Source: Agrococcus sp. KRD186
GTDB taxonomy: Bacteria; Actinomycetota; Actinomycetes; Actinomycetales; Microbacteriaceae
Reading direction: 5' to 3'
DNA: 64,000 bases
Assembly: GCF_017168255.1 (NCBI RefSeq)
Contig: NZ_JABFAP010000001.1
Span: 1,206,640-1,270,639 of the forward strand
In this document: positions 7,464 through 17,212 of the stretch, in pieces
Position numbering within the stretch: the first letter of the stretch is position 1
How the letters are laid out: each line of letters opens with the position of its first letter
Notes under the pieces: model-generated
The model's database searches: none
The model's input: only the letters and a program-made list of their open reading frames with translations
Told to the model about the DNA's origin: nothing
Translations under genes and position numbers: made by a program

Positions 7464-8312
7464 TCAGCCGGGCGGCGCGGTCACGAAGTCGATCAGCTCC
7501 TCGACACGGCCCAGCAGCTCGGGCTCGAGGTCGTTCCAGTCGCGCACCCGCGAGCGGATGCGCTGCCACGCGCGCCCGACATCCTCCTGGCTGCCGTGCG
7601 GCATGCCCAGGCGTCGGAGCGTGCCGCGCTTCCAGTCCTCGCCCCTCGGCACCTCCGGCCACGCCGCGATGCCGAGCCGTGCAGGCTTCACCGACTGCCA
7701 GATGTCGATGAACGGATGCCCGACGATGCGCACGTGCGCGGCATGCGGCCCGCTCATCACGGCTTGGGCGATGCGGGTCTCCTTCGAGCCCGCCACCAGG
7801 TGGTCGAGCAGGATGCCGAGGCGCCGCGCGCGGGTCGGCGCGAACTCGGCGACGATCGCCGCCAGATCGTCGGCGCCGTGCAGCGGCTCGACGACGACGC
7901 CCTCGACCCGCAGATCGTGCCCCCACACCTGCTCGACCAGCTCTGCGTCGTGCACGCCCTCCACCAGGATGCGGCTGGGCAGCGCGACGCGCGCCTTGAG
8001 GCCCTCGACCGCGCGCGAACCGGATGCGGTGCGCGTCGGCCCCGCCTGCTTCGCCGCCGCAGGCACGAGCTCGATCTCGACGCCGTCGACGAAGAAGCCG
8101 CGGCCGAGCGGGAAGGCGCGCACCGTGCCGCGCCGGTCCTCCAGGTGCACGTTGCCGGCCTCCACACCGACGACCGCACCGACGTAGCCGTCGTGCCGCT
8201 CGACGACGAGCTCGCGCTGGGCCGGCACGCGCTTGGGCGGCACCGGCGCGCGAGCGGCCTTCGCCTCGGGCGAGAGCACATCGCCGCCCCAGCTGTCCCA
8301 GTCCATCTGCAC
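7464..8312 (-). CDS. DUF3097 family protein
   Basis: A 282-aa actinobacterial conserved protein. The N-terminal WDSWGGDVLSPEA and the segments GVHDAELVEQVWG and GHPFIDIWQSVKP are what I associate with DUF3097. No transmembrane segment. The GHPF/DIW region suggests a TOPRIM-like fold, but I would not assign an activity. The GTG at 8312 lies 6 nt after a minus-strand TAGGAT hexamer, favouring a leaderless start there; ATG at 8306 is the alternative. Confidence 0.85.
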   Translation of the reverse strand: MQMDWDSWGGDVLSPEAKAARAPVPPKRVPAQRELVVERHDGYVGAVVGVEAGNVHLEDRRGTVRAFPLGRGFFVDGVEIELVPAAAKQAGPTRTASGSRAVEGLKARVALPSRILVEGVHDAELVEQVWGHDLRVEGVVVEPLHGADDLAAIVAEFAPTRARRLGILLDHLVAGSKETRIAQAVMSGPHAAHVRIVGHPFIDIWQSVKPARLGIAAWPEVPRGEDWKRGTLRRLGMPHGSQEDVGRAWQRIRSRVRDWNDLEPELLGRVEELIDFVTAPPG

Positions 8313-8397
8313 CGGACGATCCTAGGCTCGCTCCCGGGTGGAGGTGGCCTGGCTCGCCGCGCCCGTGCCTGAGAGCAGCAGGCTCGGCGCCGCTGCC

Positions 8398-9429
8398 TCA
8401 GCGCAGCTGCGCGACCGCCCGCACCGCGGTGATGTCGCCCTGCACCAGGATGCGCGTGACGACCGACTCCTCCCAGCGGGCCAGGCCGTCGCGGATGCGC
8501 TGCACCGGCCCGATCAGCCCGATCTCGTCGACGAGCCGCGTAGGCACGGCAGCGATCGCCTCGGCCTTGCGGCCCGCGAGGTAGTGCTCCTGGATCTCGA
8601 GACACTCGGCCTCGAAGCCCAGCCGCGCCACCGCGTCGAAGTGGAAGTTCGCGCCCTTCGCGCCCATCCCGCCGACGTAGAGGGCGATCATCGGGCGCAG
8701 CCGGTCCGCGGCGGCCTCGACGTCCTGGTCGACGACGATCGGCACCGGCACGGACACCTCGAACGCCTCCGCGTCGGGCAGCCCTGGATCGCGCTTGGCG
8801 AAGCCCTCGGCGAGCAGCGACCGCGCCTCCGCGTCGTTCGCGGGCGAGAACAGGAAGGGCAGCCAGCCGTCGGCGATCTCGGCGGCGAGCGAGGTGTTCT
8901 TGGGCCCCTCTGCCGCGAGGTGGATGGGGATGTGCTGGCGCAGCGGATGCAGCGTCGACATGAGCGGCTTGCCCAGCCCGGTCGTGCCCTCGCCGGTGCG
9001 CGGCAGCGGCAGCTGCGGCCCGGGCGCCGACACCGGTGCCTCGCGCGCCATCACGTCGCGCAGGATCCCGACGTACTCGCGCGTGCGCGCGAGCGGCTTC
9101 GGGAAGGCCTGGCCGTACCAGCCCTCCACCACCTGCGGTCCGCTGACGCCCAGGCCCAGGATGACGCGGCCGCCGGAGAGGTGGTCGAGCGTCATCGCCG
9201 CCATCGCGGTCGCGGCGGGCGTGCGTGCCGAGAGCTGCGCGATGCCGGTCGCGAGCTTGATCGTGCTGGTCGACGAACCCCACCATGCCAGCGGCGTGAA
9301 CGCATCCGACCCGTACGCCTCGGCGGTCCACACCGAGTCGAAGCCCAGCAGCTCCGCCTCCTGCACCGTCTCGAGCGCGCCCGCGGGCGGGCCGGCCTTC
9401 CAGTAGCCGAGCATGTAGCCGTAGTCCAT
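8398..9429 (-). CDS. LLM-class F420-dependent oxidoreductase (1)
   Basis: A 343-aa bacterial-luciferase-like TIM-barrel enzyme. The N-terminus (MDYGYMLGYW), FDSVWTAEAYG, IKLATGIAQLSARTP and LSGGRVILGLGVSGPQVVEGW are typical of the F420-dependent subgroup with long insertion. The cofactor is inferred from family. Substrate unknown. It is divergent from a second LLM gene 96 bases away; the two are not close copies (343 versus 306 aa and different motifs). A CAGGAT hexamer ends 6 nt before the ATG. Confidence 0.88.
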   Translation of the reverse strand: MDYGYMLGYWKAGPPAGALETVQEAELLGFDSVWTAEAYGSDAFTPLAWWGSSTSTIKLATGIAQLSARTPAATAMAAMTLDHLSGGRVILGLGVSGPQVVEGWYGQAFPKPLARTREYVGILRDVMAREAPVSAPGPQLPLPRTGEGTTGLGKPLMSTLHPLRQHIPIHLAAEGPKNTSLAAEIADGWLPFLFSPANDAEARSLLAEGFAKRDPGLPDAEAFEVSVPVPIVVDQDVEAAADRLRPMIALYVGGMGAKGANFHFDAVARLGFEAECLEIQEHYLAGRKAEAIAAVPTRLVDEIGLIGPVQRIRDGLARWEESVVTRILVQGDITAVRAVAQLR

Positions 9430-9525
9430 GCGCCGATCCTGGCATCTCCGCCGACCGCGCCGCCCGACCTTGTGGCTGATCGACCACCGAGACGCTGTCA
9501 GCGGGGGTTGCCTAGGCTGTCAGAC

Positions 9526-10446
9526 ATGGACTTCCGCATCTTCACCGAGCCCCAGCAGGGCGCCTCCTACGACGAGCTGCTCGCTGTGGCGCTCCGCACC
9601 GAGCAGCTGGGCTTCGACGGCTTCTTCCGCTCCGACCACTACCTGCGCATGGGCGACGGCGATCCCGGCTATGGGCCGACGGATGCGTGGACGTCGCTGG
9701 CAGGGCTGGCGCGCGACACGTCGCGGGTGCGGCTGGGCACGCTGGTCTCCTCCGTCACCTACCGCCTGCCCGGGATCCTGGCCGTGCAGGTCGCGAACGT
9801 CGACGCGATGTCGGGCGGCCGGGTCGAGCTGGGGCTCGGCACCGGCTGGTTCGCGGAGGAGCACGCCGCCTACGGCATCCCCTTCCCGAAGCGCCGCTTC
9901 GACCTGCTGGAGGAGCAGCTCGCGATCGTGACGGGCATGTGGGCGACGCCTGCCGGCGCCCGCTTCTCGTTCGAGGGCGAGCACTATGCGATCGTCGACT
10001 CCCCCGCACTGCCGGAGCCCGCGCAGGATCGGCTGCCGGTGATCGTCGGCGGCCTCGGCGAGAAGCGCACCCCGCGGCTCGCCGCTCGGTTCGCCGACGA
10101 GCACAACCTGTCCTTCCCCACCTTCGACCGCATCCGCCCCCTGTTCGCCGCGCTCGACCGCGCCATCGAGGTCGAGGAGCGCACGCGGCCGGTCGTGCGC
10201 TCGGTGGCGATGGTGGCCTGCGTCGGCGAGGACGAGGCGACGGTCGCACGCCGCGCGGCGGCGATCGGCCGAGAGCCCGCCGAGCTGCGCGAGCACGGCA
10301 TCGCCGGCACGCGCGCCGAGGTCGAGGACCGACTGGGCGCCCTCGCCGACGACGGCGTCGAGCGGGTCTACCTCCAGACGCTCGACCTGACGGACCTGGA
10401 CCATCTCGACGAGCTGGCTGCGTTCACGGGCACGGCCGTCGAGTAG
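9526..10446 (+). CDS. LLM-class F420-dependent oxidoreductase (2)
   Basis: A 306-aa TIM-barrel oxidoreductase. MDFRIFTEPQQGASYDELL, FDGFFRSDHYLRMG and MSGGRVELGLGTGWFAEEH mark the LLM/F420 subgroup; VIVGGLGEKRTPRLAARFAD is the usual C-terminal phosphate-binding part. The ATG at 9526 is 7 nt after TAGGCT with no Shine-Dalgarno site (leaderless candidate). Followed by a strong hairpin at 10474-10503. Substrate unknown. Confidence 0.9.
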   Translation: MDFRIFTEPQQGASYDELLAVALRTEQLGFDGFFRSDHYLRMGDGDPGYGPTDAWTSLAGLARDTSRVRLGTLVSSVTYRLPGILAVQVANVDAMSGGRVELGLGTGWFAEEHAAYGIPFPKRRFDLLEEQLAIVTGMWATPAGARFSFEGEHYAIVDSPALPEPAQDRLPVIVGGLGEKRTPRLAARFADEHNLSFPTFDRIRPLFAALDRAIEVEERTRPVVRSVAMVACVGEDEATVARRAAAIGREPAELREHGIAGTRAEVEDRLGALADDGVERVYLQTLDLTDLDHLDELAAFTGTAVE

Positions 10447-10473
10447 CGGCCGAAGGCCGCGCAGCGGGACGCA

Positions 10474-10503
10474 GAAGGGGGCCGCCCGCAGGCAGCCCCC
10501 TTC
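10474..10503. terminator. bidirectional hairpin terminator
   Basis: GAAGGGGGC at 10474-10482 pairs with GCCCCCTTC-type sequence ending at 10503 (one mismatch), around a CGCCCGCAGG centre. It separates the convergent LLM gene (ends 10446) and the GlsB-like gene (ends 10520). Confidence 0.75.
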
Positions 10504-10519
10504 GTGTCGCGTGCGAGCG

Positions 10520-10798
10520 TCAGGCGCTCGTGCGGCCGCGATTCTTGGTGATGAGGCCCCAGATCAGCAGCACGACGAGCGCGCCACCGATCGCGAAGAG
10601 CCAGCCGAGCGGCGAGAAGAACGAGCCGTAGATGTCGTTGTCCGGCCAGATGGCGCCGGCGATCCAGCCGCCGAGCATGGCGCCCACGACACCGAGCAGC
10701 AGCGTGACGATCCAGCCGCCGCCCTGCTTGCCGGGCAGGATGAGCTTTGCGAGCGCACCCGCGATGAGTCCGAAGATGAGGAAGACGAGGAATCCCAT
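10520..10798 (-). CDS. GlsB/YeaQ/YmgE-family stress membrane protein
   Basis: A 92-aa protein with three hydrophobic segments and the glycine-rich family pattern: GLIAGALAKLILPGKQGGG near the N-terminus and GVVGAMLGGWIAG in the middle. The family is named transglycosylase-associated, but no enzymatic activity is expected; it is usually stress-induced. The ATG at 10798 follows a GGAAGGA site, so unlike its neighbours it is leadered. Monocistronic. Confidence 0.92.
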   Translation of the reverse strand: MGFLVFLIFGLIAGALAKLILPGKQGGGWIVTLLLGVVGAMLGGWIAGAIWPDNDIYGSFFSPLGWLFAIGGALVVLLIWGLITKNRGRTSA

Positions 10799-10949
10799 GA
10801 TGTGCGAGTCCTTCCGTGTCGGGGCGGTGCAAGGGCAGCTCCGCCTTGGTCACCGCGATCTGCGGCTTCTGATCGTGAGCGTACCCCTCAACCTGTGAAG
10901 TTTCTTGGGATGCGGCGGAACCAGAGATCGCCGGATCCGCACCGAATCT

Positions 10950-12461
10950 TCAGCCGCTCGCGCGCTCCAGCACGATCTCGCGCACGCGAGCCGCATCCGC
11001 CTGACCGCGCATCGCCTTCATCACCGCACCGATCACCGCACCGGCCGCCTGCACCTTGCCGTCGCGGATCTTCTGCAGCACATCGGGTTGCGCGGCGAGC
11101 GCCTCATCCACCGCGGCGACCAGCGCCGACTCGTCGATGACCACCTTGAGCCCGCGCGCCTCGGCCACCTCTGCGGGGCTGCCCTCGCCGGCCATGACGC
11201 CCTCGAGCGCCTGTCGAGCCAATCGGTCGGTGAGCACTCCCTCGTCGATCAGCCGCTGCAGCTCGGCCACGTGGGCGGGCTCGACGAGCGATGCCGCCTC
11301 GACGCCGCGCTCGTTGGCGACGCGGGCGATCTCGCCCGTCCACCACTTGCGCGCGCTCTGCGGCGCCGCACCGGCGGCGACGGTCGCGTCGACGAGGTGC
11401 AGCATGTCGCCGTTGACGACGTCCTGGAACTCGAGGTCGCTGAACCCCCACTCAGCCTTCAGGCGGCGTTTGCGCGCGACGGGCTGCTCGGGCAGCGCGG
11501 CGCGCAGCTCCTCCACCAGCGCGCGGCTGGGCTCGACCGGCAGCAGGTCGGGCTCCGGGAAGTAGCGGTAGTCGTCGGCGTCGGACTTGGGCCTGCCGGG
11601 GCTCGTCGCCCCGGTGTCCTCGTGCCAGTGGCGCGTCTCCTGCGTGATGGTGCCGCCGTCGGCGAGGATCGCCGCCTGACGCTGGATCTCGTAGCGCACG
11701 GCGCGCTCGACCGAGCGCATCGAGTTGACGTTCTTCGTCTCGGTGCGGGTGCCGAGACGCTCCGAGCCGCGCGGTCGCAGCGAGACGTTCGCGTCGCAGC
11801 GCAGGTTGCCGCGCTCCATGCGGGCTTCCGAGATGCCGAGCGAGAGCACGATGTCGCGGATGGCGCCGACGTAGGCCTTCGCGAGCTCTGGCGCGTCGTG
11901 CTCGGCGCCGAAGATCATGTGCGTGACGATCTCCACCAGCGGCACGCCGGCCCGGTTGTAGTCGACCAGCGAGTACTCGGCGCCCTGGATGCGGCCGGTG
12001 GAGCCGCCGACGTGCGTGAGCTTGCCGGCATCCTCCTCCATGTGCGCGCGCTCGATCGGCACCGTGAACTGCCGGCCGTTCGCCAGCTCGATCTCGACCT
12101 GCCCCTCGAAGGCGATGGGCTCGTCGTACTGCGAGATCTGGTAGTTCTTCGGGGTGTCCGGGTAGAAGTAGTTCTTCCGCGCGAAGCGGCACGAGGTCGC
12201 GATCTCGCAGCCGAGCGCGAGCCCGAGCGAGATCGAGTAGCGCACGGCGGTCTCGTTCGTGACCGGCAGACTGCCGGGCAGCCCGAGGCTGAGCGGGTCG
12301 ATGAGCGTGTTCGGCTCGGCGCCGTGGAACTCGGGGTGGGCCGGGTTCGGCGCGGCCGAGAACATCTTCGTCTTCGTGCCCAGCTCGACGTGCACCTCGA
12401 AGCCGAGCACCGGCTCGAACAGCTCGAGCGCCTTGTCGAAGTCCATCAGCTTCGCCTTCAT
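10950..12461 (-). CDS. gatB: Asp-tRNA(Asn)/Glu-tRNA(Gln) amidotransferase subunit B
   Basis: A 503-aa tRNA-binding and kinase subunit of GatCAB. GLEVHVEL-like start ([19 protein letters not shown]), the zinc/ATP region with [25 protein letters not shown], and the helical plus YqeY-like C-terminal tail (about residues 360-503) are complete. The complex transamidates misacylated Glu-tRNA(Gln) and/or Asp-tRNA(Asn). ATG at 12461 has an AGGAGG site 6 nt upstream and overlaps the gatA stop by 4 nt. Confidence 0.97.
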   Translation of the reverse strand: MKAKLMDFDKALELFEPVLGFEVHVELGTKTKMFSAAPNPAHPEFHGAEPNTLIDPLSLGLPGSLPVTNETAVRYSISLGLALGCEIATSCRFARKNYFYPDTPKNYQISQYDEPIAFEGQVEIELANGRQFTVPIERAHMEEDAGKLTHVGGSTGRIQGAEYSLVDYNRAGVPLVEIVTHMIFGAEHDAPELAKAYVGAIRDIVLSLGISEARMERGNLRCDANVSLRPRGSERLGTRTETKNVNSMRSVERAVRYEIQRQAAILADGGTITQETRHWHEDTGATSPGRPKSDADDYRYFPEPDLLPVEPSRALVEELRAALPEQPVARKRRLKAEWGFSDLEFQDVVNGDMLHLVDATVAAGAAPQSARKWWTGEIARVANERGVEAASLVEPAHVAELQRLIDEGVLTDRLARQALEGVMAGEGSPAEVAEARGLKVVIDESALVAAVDEALAAQPDVLQKIRDGKVQAAGAVIGAVMKAMRGQADAARVREIVLERASG

Positions 12462-13981
12462 GCCGCGCCTCCTGCGAGCTCGGGGGCCTTGGTGGTGAGG
12501 ATGCCGCCCCAGCCGTCGGCGAGCAGCGCCTCGATGGTCGCACCCGCGCGGTAGAGCCGCGCATCCTCGAACATCGGGGCGAGCAGCTGCAGGCCGACGG
12601 GCAGCCCGTCGTCGCCGAGGCCCATGGGCAGGCCCATGCCCGGGATGCCCGCGAGGTTCGCGGGGATCGTGGTGATGTCGTTGACGTACATCGCCAGCGG
12701 GTCGTCGATCTTCTCGCCGATCTTGAAGGCGGTGGTCGGCGCCGCCGGGCTGATCAGCAGGTCGGCCTGCTCGAACGCGGCGTCGAAGTCGCGCTGGATG
12801 AGCGTGCGCACCTTCTGCGCCGAGCCGTAGTAGGCGTCGTAGTAGCCGGCCGAGAGCGCATAGGTGCCGAGGATGATGCGGCGCTTCACCTCCGGGCCGA
12901 AGCCCGCCTCGCGGCTGGCCGCCATCACGTCCTCCACCGTCTGGCCCTGCTGCTCGACCCGGAGGCCGAAGCGCACCGAGTCGAAGCGGGCGAGGTTGGA
13001 GGAGGCCTCCGCCGGGAGGATCAGGTAGTAGGCGGCGACCGAGTACGCGAACGACGGGCACGAGACCTCGACGACCTCGGCCCCCGCATCCGTCAGCACC
13101 TGCACGGTCTCCTTGAAGCGCGCCTGCACGTCGGCGGCGATGCCCTCGCTGTCGAGCTCCTTGACGACGCCGACCTTCAGCCCGGCGAGGCTGCCCGATG
13201 CGGCGCCCTCGCGGGCGGCGGCGGTGAACGAGGGCCACTCGCGCTTGAGGCTCGTCGAGTCGTGGGGGTCGTGCCCGCCGATGACGTCGTGGATGAGCGC
13301 CGAGTCGAGCACCGTGCGGGTCACGGGCCCGACCTGGTCGAGGCTGGAGGCGAGTGCGATCGCGCCGTAGCGGCTGACGCCGCCGTAGGTGGGCTTGACG
13401 CCGACCGTGCCGGTGACCGCGGCTGGCTGGCGGATGGAGCCGCCGGTGTCGCTGCCGAGGGCGAAGGGAGCCTCGAATGCCGCGACCGCAGCCGCTGAGC
13501 CGCCGCCGGAGCCACCCGGGATGCGCTCGGTGTCCCAGGGGTTGCGGGTGGGGCCGTAGGCGGAGTGCTCGGTGGACGAGCCCATCGCGAACTCATCCAT
13601 GTTGGTCTTGCCGAGGGCGACGAGTCCGGCGGCCTTCAGCCGGGCGACGACCGTCGCGTCGTAGGGCGGCACCCAGCCCTCGAGGATCCTGGAGCCAGAG
13701 GTCGAGGGCATGCCGATCGTGCACAGCACGTCCTTGATCGCCACCGGGGCGCCAGCGAGCGCGTGCAGCTGCTCGCCGCTCGCGCGGCGCTCGTCGATCG
13801 CCTTCGCCTGCTCGAGCGCGCCGCCGTTGACGTGCAGGAAGGCATGGATCTCGCCGTCGACGGCGGCGATGCGGTCGAGATGAGCCTGCGTGGCCTCGAC
13901 GCTGGAGACGTCGCCGGCCGCGATCAGGGTGGCGAGCTCGTGGCCCGGCAGGCGCGTCAGCTCGCTCGGTGCCTGCTCCAT
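12458..13981 (-). CDS. gatA: Glu-tRNA(Gln) amidotransferase subunit A (amidase)
   Basis: A 507-aa amidase-signature glutaminase subunit of GatCAB, releasing ammonia from glutamine. The Ser-cisSer-Lys triad is visible: Lys in PVAIKDVLC (about residue 79), the [13 protein letters not shown] serine loop, and the nucleophile in [13 protein letters not shown] at 13981 overlaps the gatC stop by one base (TGATG) and has a GGAGGAG site 5-6 nt upstream, which is better spaced than the GTG at 13984. Confidence 0.97.
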   Translation of the reverse strand: MEQAPSELTRLPGHELATLIAAGDVSSVEATQAHLDRIAAVDGEIHAFLHVNGGALEQAKAIDERRASGEQLHALAGAPVAIKDVLCTIGMPSTSGSRILEGWVPPYDATVVARLKAAGLVALGKTNMDEFAMGSSTEHSAYGPTRNPWDTERIPGGSGGGSAAAVAAFEAPFALGSDTGGSIRQPAAVTGTVGVKPTYGGVSRYGAIALASSLDQVGPVTRTVLDSALIHDVIGGHDPHDSTSLKREWPSFTAAAREGAASGSLAGLKVGVVKELDSEGIAADVQARFKETVQVLTDAGAEVVEVSCPSFAYSVAAYYLILPAEASSNLARFDSVRFGLRVEQQGQTVEDVMAASREAGFGPEVKRRIILGTYALSAGYYDAYYGSAQKVRTLIQRDFDAAFEQADLLISPAAPTTAFKIGEKIDDPLAMYVNDITTIPANLAGIPGMGLPMGLGDDGLPVGLQLLAPMFEDARLYRAGATIEALLADGWGGILTTKAPELAGGAA

Positions 13982-14280
13982 CACTGCTCCTCCCCCAGGA
14001 TCGCCGTGACGCGGAAGCGCTCGCCGTCGTGGCTCGGCGCGCCCGCGAAGGCCTGCTCGTGCGTGAGCGTCTCGCCGACCACGTCCTCGCGCAGGACATT
14101 GGCCATCGGCACCGGGTGGCTGGTGGCGGGGATGTCGTCGCCCGCGACCTCGCGGACGGTCGCGATGGCGTCGACGATCTGCGACAGCTCGGCGGTCAGG
14201 CTCGTCACCTCATCGTCGGTGAGCGCGATGCGAGCCAGTCCAGCCAAGTGCTGGACATCCTCGCGAGTGATCTCAGACAT
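13981..14280 (-). CDS. gatC: Asp/Glu-tRNA amidotransferase subunit C
   Basis: A 99-aa GatC protein, which wraps around and stabilises Gat[21 protein letters not shown] and the C-terminal REDVVGE / RFRV segments are typical. First gene of gatCAB; ATG at 14280 has a GAGGAGACG site upstream, so it is leadered. The order C-A-B is the common actinobacterial one. Confidence 0.97.
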   Translation of the reverse strand: MSEITREDVQHLAGLARIALTDDEVTSLTAELSQIVDAIATVREVAGDDIPATSHPVPMANVLREDVVGETLTHEQAFAGAPSHDGERFRVTAILGEEQ

Positions 14281-14314
14281 GCGTCTCCTCGTCGTGAGCG
14301 GGGTTCCCTCAATC

Positions 14315-15271
14315 CTACGGTTGCTGGACCACGGCCCAGGCCGCGAGCACCCACAGCACGGCCGCCGCGCCGATGCACCACCAGCGGTGCTCTGCTGCGA
14401 CCGCGAGCGCCTCCCGCACGACGGCCCCCGGCAGGTACGAGCGCCGGGTTCGCGCGCCGACCACCGTGCCGTCGATGCCCGTGCGCACCAGCAGCCACGC
14501 CGTGCGGTAAGCGTGGTACTCGCTCGTGACCACCGCGAGCGGCGCGCGTGCAGGCGCGGCGAGGAACGGCCGCGAGAGCTCGAGGTTCTCGCGCGTCGTC
14601 GTCGACGCCTCCTCCAGGTCGATCGCACCGGCGGCGACGCCGAGACGACGGATGAGGTGCTCGGCCATCGCCGACGCCTCGGTGCGCACCTCGTCCGGTC
14701 CCTGCCCGCCGGCGACCACGATGCGCGCATCGGGACGCGCGGCGAGTGAGCGGCGCCAGAGCTCGGCACCGCGCTCGACCCGGGTGCGCAGCAGCGGTCC
14801 GACCTCGCGGCCGCGCAGGCCCGCGCCCAGGATCAGCACCGTGCCCGCAGCGGGCACCGAGCGCCCTCGCCGCAGGTGGATGAGGATCGCCAGCGCGAGC
14901 GCCGCCGCCGCGCAGCCGCCGACCCACAGCGGCAGCGCCAGCAGCAGGAGCGTGCGCGCCAGAGCCGCATCGCTCCCGGCCGCCACCACGATGGCGATCG
15001 CGAGCAGCAGCATCCCACCCCCGAGCAGTGCGATGAGCAGGTCGATGCGGCGCACGCGCACCAGCCGCGTGAGCACCGCGGCATGCCACAGGGACGCGCC
15101 GCCGAGCCCGATCGTGGCGACCAGCGCGGCGGCGACCAGCAGCGCCCAGCCACCCTGCACCATCGGCACATCGAGCCAGACCGTGATCGGACGGCGCAGC
15201 ACCCGCGTCAGCAGGAATGCGAAGGCCACGACGATCCCCGTCGCCCAGAGCGCCGGGCGCAGCGCGCGCAT
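14315..15271 (-). CDS. YdcF/DUF218 family membrane protein
   Basis: A 318-aa protein. The N-terminal half has about four transmembrane segments (near residues 7-22, 38-58, 77-97 and 107-130). The C-terminal half is a DUF218 (YdcF/SanA-like) domain: LILGAGLRGREV, RIVVAGGQGPDE, EASTTTRENLELS and VTSEYHAYRTAWLL. A last helix (about 296-315) follows. The family is linked to cell-envelope barrier functions in enterobacteria. ATG at 15271 is preceded by GGGGGAG with 7-nt spacing; the upstream GTG at 15289 has none. It is divergent from the LexA-box gene. Confidence 0.88.
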   Translation of the reverse strand: MRALRPALWATGIVVAFAFLLTRVLRRPITVWLDVPMVQGGWALLVAAALVATIGLGGASLWHAAVLTRLVRVRRIDLLIALLGGGMLLLAIAIVVAAGSDAALARTLLLLALPLWVGGCAAAALALAILIHLRRGRSVPAAGTVLILGAGLRGREVGPLLRTRVERGAELWRRSLAARPDARIVVAGGQGPDEVRTEASAMAEHLIRRLGVAAGAIDLEEASTTTRENLELSRPFLAAPARAPLAVVTSEYHAYRTAWLLVRTGIDGTVVGARTRRSYLPGAVVREALAVAAEHRWWCIGAAAVLWVLAAWAVVQQP

Positions 15272-15333
15272 CCGTCGGCTCCCCCACACGGTCAGCAGAC
15301 TATCGACGCGCCTTCGGCGGATGGCGGCGAGGC

Positions 15334-15362
15334 TTGCGCGAGGCTCGAACGTGTGTTCGAAT
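15334..15362 (+). promoter_or_regulatory. perfect LexA (SOS) box within the promoter of the radical SAM gene
   Basis: TCGAACGTGTGTTCGA at 15345-15360 is a perfect 6-4-6 palindrome matching the actinobacterial/Bacillus-type LexA operator TCGAAC-N4-GTTCGA. A -35 candidate TTGCGC (15334-15339) and a -10 candidate TCGAAT (15357-15362) are 17 bp apart, so the box fills the spacer and overlaps the -10. The -10 ends 7 nt before the ATG at 15370, consistent with a leaderless mRNA whose start is occluded by LexA. Confidence 0.9.
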
Positions 15363-15369
15363 GGTGCGC

Positions 15370-16422
15370 ATGCGATGGGAAGGGCAGACGGCGACGCACG
15401 TCGACACCGATGCGCTGCCGGGCCTCGAGGCGCGCGGCAGCGTGCTCGAGCAGTGGCCGACGCCCGGCTTCGACGGCGTCTCGTTCATGGAGATCACCGC
15501 GAAGAGCGCCCTCAACCGGGTGCCCGGCGACGGCTTCATGGGCGGCAGCTGGACGATCAACCCCTACCGCGGCTGCCAGCACGCCTGCCGCTACTGCTTC
15601 GCCCGCAACACGCACACCTACCTCGATCTCGACGCGGGCGCCGACTTCGACTCCCGCATCGTCGTGAAGGCCAACCTGGTCGAGGTGCTCAGGCGCGAGC
15701 TCGCCGGTCCTCGCCGGGAGGTCGACGCGGTGCAGCTGGGCACGAACACCGACCCGTACCAGCGGGCGGAGGGCCGCTACCGGCTGATGCCGGGCGTGCT
15801 GCAGGCGCTCGCGCGGCACGGCGCATCGATCTCGATCCTCACCAAGGGCACGCTGCTGCGGCGCGACCTGCCGCTGCTCGCGTCGATCGCGCGCGACGTG
15901 CCGGTCTCCGTCGCGATGTCGATCGCGATCTTCGACGACGAGCTGCAGCAGCAGGTCGAGCCGGGCACGCCGACCACCCGCTCGCGTCTCGCGACCGTGA
16001 GCGCGGTGCGGGAGGCGGGGCTCGACTGCGCCGTCTTCGCGACGCCGATCCTGCCCGGGCTGACCGACACGCGCGAGCACCTCGAGCGCGCATTCGCCGA
16101 CATCGCCGAGGCGGGTGCGACGAGCGCGATCGCCAGCTCGCTGCACCTGCGACCCGGCGCCCGCGAGTGGTACCTGTCGTGGCTGCGGCAGGAGCATCCG
16201 CATCTCATCCCCCTCTACGGCCGCATCTATGGGCGCGGCGCCTACGCCAAGCGCGAGTACCGCGACTGGCTGCGCGACCGCATCGCGCCGCTGCTGCGGC
16301 AGCACCGGCTCGCGCGGGTACTCACGACCGCGGGCACCGGGCTCGCCGCTCCCCCGCCGCGGGCGAGGCAGCTGCCGTCGACGAGCCAGCCCACGCCGGA
16401 GCCGGTGCCGACCCTGTTCTGA
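15370..16422 (+). CDS. Rv2578c-family radical SAM protein (SplB-like), SOS-controlled
   Basis: A 350-aa radical SAM enzyme. The iron-sulfur motif C-x3-C-x2-C (CQHACRYC) begins at residue 69, preceded by TINPYRG. The tail is Pro-rich. The family is named after M. tuberculosis Rv2578c and is related to spore photoproduct lyase (SplB); its reaction is not established to my knowledge. ATG at 15370 gives the usual MRWEGQ start; ATG at 15361 is adjacent to the LexA box and less likely. The operator implies induction on DNA damage, pointing to nucleic-acid repair. Confidence 0.92.
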   Translation: MRWEGQTATHVDTDALPGLEARGSVLEQWPTPGFDGVSFMEITAKSALNRVPGDGFMGGSWTINPYRGCQHACRYCFARNTHTYLDLDAGADFDSRIVVKANLVEVLRRELAGPRREVDAVQLGTNTDPYQRAEGRYRLMPGVLQALARHGASISILTKGTLLRRDLPLLASIARDVPVSVAMSIAIFDDELQQQVEPGTPTTRSRLATVSAVREAGLDCAVFATPILPGLTDTREHLERAFADIAEAGATSAIASSLHLRPGAREWYLSWLRQEHPHLIPLYGRIYGRGAYAKREYRDWLRDRIAPLLRQHRLARVLTTAGTGLAAPPPRARQLPSTSQPTPEPVPTLF

Positions 16423-16434
16423 GCGGAGCGCCGC

Positions 16435-17106
16435 TCAGCCGGCGTCGATGAAGGCGCGGATGCGCTCCGAGCACTCGGGATGGTCGATGACGCGGTGCCC
16501 GTGGCCCGCGAGCACCGCGTGCTCGGCGCCCAGCTCGACGAGCGAAGCGGCGACCTCTTCGTACTCGTCGTTCCAGCCGCCGCTGAGCACGAGCGTGCGG
16601 GTCTCGGCGATGCAGTCCGGGTCGACCCGATGCCGCCACGGTGCGCCGTGCAGCCGCGTGCGCCGCGACCACGACAAGGCGTCCGGTGTGACGAGCGGGC
16701 CGGGATCCTCGCCCTGGAGCGCACGGAGGAAGCTGCGCCCGAAGCGCTCATCCGTCAGTGCCGCGTCGAGGTAGATCGGCTCGAGCCGTGCGATCAGCGC
16801 GGCGCTCGCGGGCTGCTCGCGCGAGAGCTGGAAGAGCGCCGGCTCGATGAGCACGAGCGCGGCAGGCTGCTCCATGCACGCGGCGATCGCCGCGCTCACG
16901 CCGCCGAAGCTGTAGCCGACCAGGCCGTCCGCCTCGGCCGCCTCCAGCGCCAGCAGATGGGCGGCGGCCGCGACATCACCGACGGCCGGAGCGTCGTCGC
17001 CGTAGCCGGGCAGCACCGGGAAGCGAGCATCCGGGAACGCCTCCGCCTGCTCGGGGAAGGCCTGCCGGCCGACGTGGCCGCTGCCGTGGGCGAAGACCAG
17101 CCGCAT
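16435..17106 (-). CDS. alpha/beta-hydrolase fold protein
   Basis: A 223-aa predicted hydrolase. It starts MRLVFAHGSGHVGRQ (oxyanion HGSG), has the nucleophile elbow GYSFGG at about residues 67-72, and a C-terminal GHGHRVIDHPE with the catalytic His. The acid is probably in the LSGGWNDEYEE segment. Substrate unknown. ATG at 17106; the leader is about 50 bases. It lies in the same direction as the phosphotransferase gene upstream, 106 bases away, so co-transcription is possible but not compelling. Confidence 0.82.
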   Translation of the reverse strand: MRLVFAHGSGHVGRQAFPEQAEAFPDARFPVLPGYGDDAPAVGDVAAAAHLLALEAAEADGLVGYSFGGVSAAIAACMEQPAALVLIEPALFQLSREQPASAALIARLEPIYLDAALTDERFGRSFLRALQGEDPGPLVTPDALSWSRRTRLHGAPWRHRVDPDCIAETRTLVLSGGWNDEYEEVAASLVELGAEHAVLAGHGHRVIDHPECSERIRAFIDAG

Positions 17107-17212
17107 GCCGCTCAGCACTCCCGCTCGCCGGGCACCGGGGCGCTCGGTTCGGTGCGGGATGCAGGCATGCGCTCCACTGTAGGAGCGCCGGCGCTCGCGC
17201 GCGAGGCCGGAC

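Noticed and set aside
10905-12554. Plus-strand open frame opposite gatB
   Set aside because: Composition is shadow-like and GatB on the minus strand has all family motifs.
15361-15369. ATG at 15361 as the start of the radical SAM gene
   Set aside because: It lies one base after the LexA box and within the likely -10; ATG at 15370 fits the family start.
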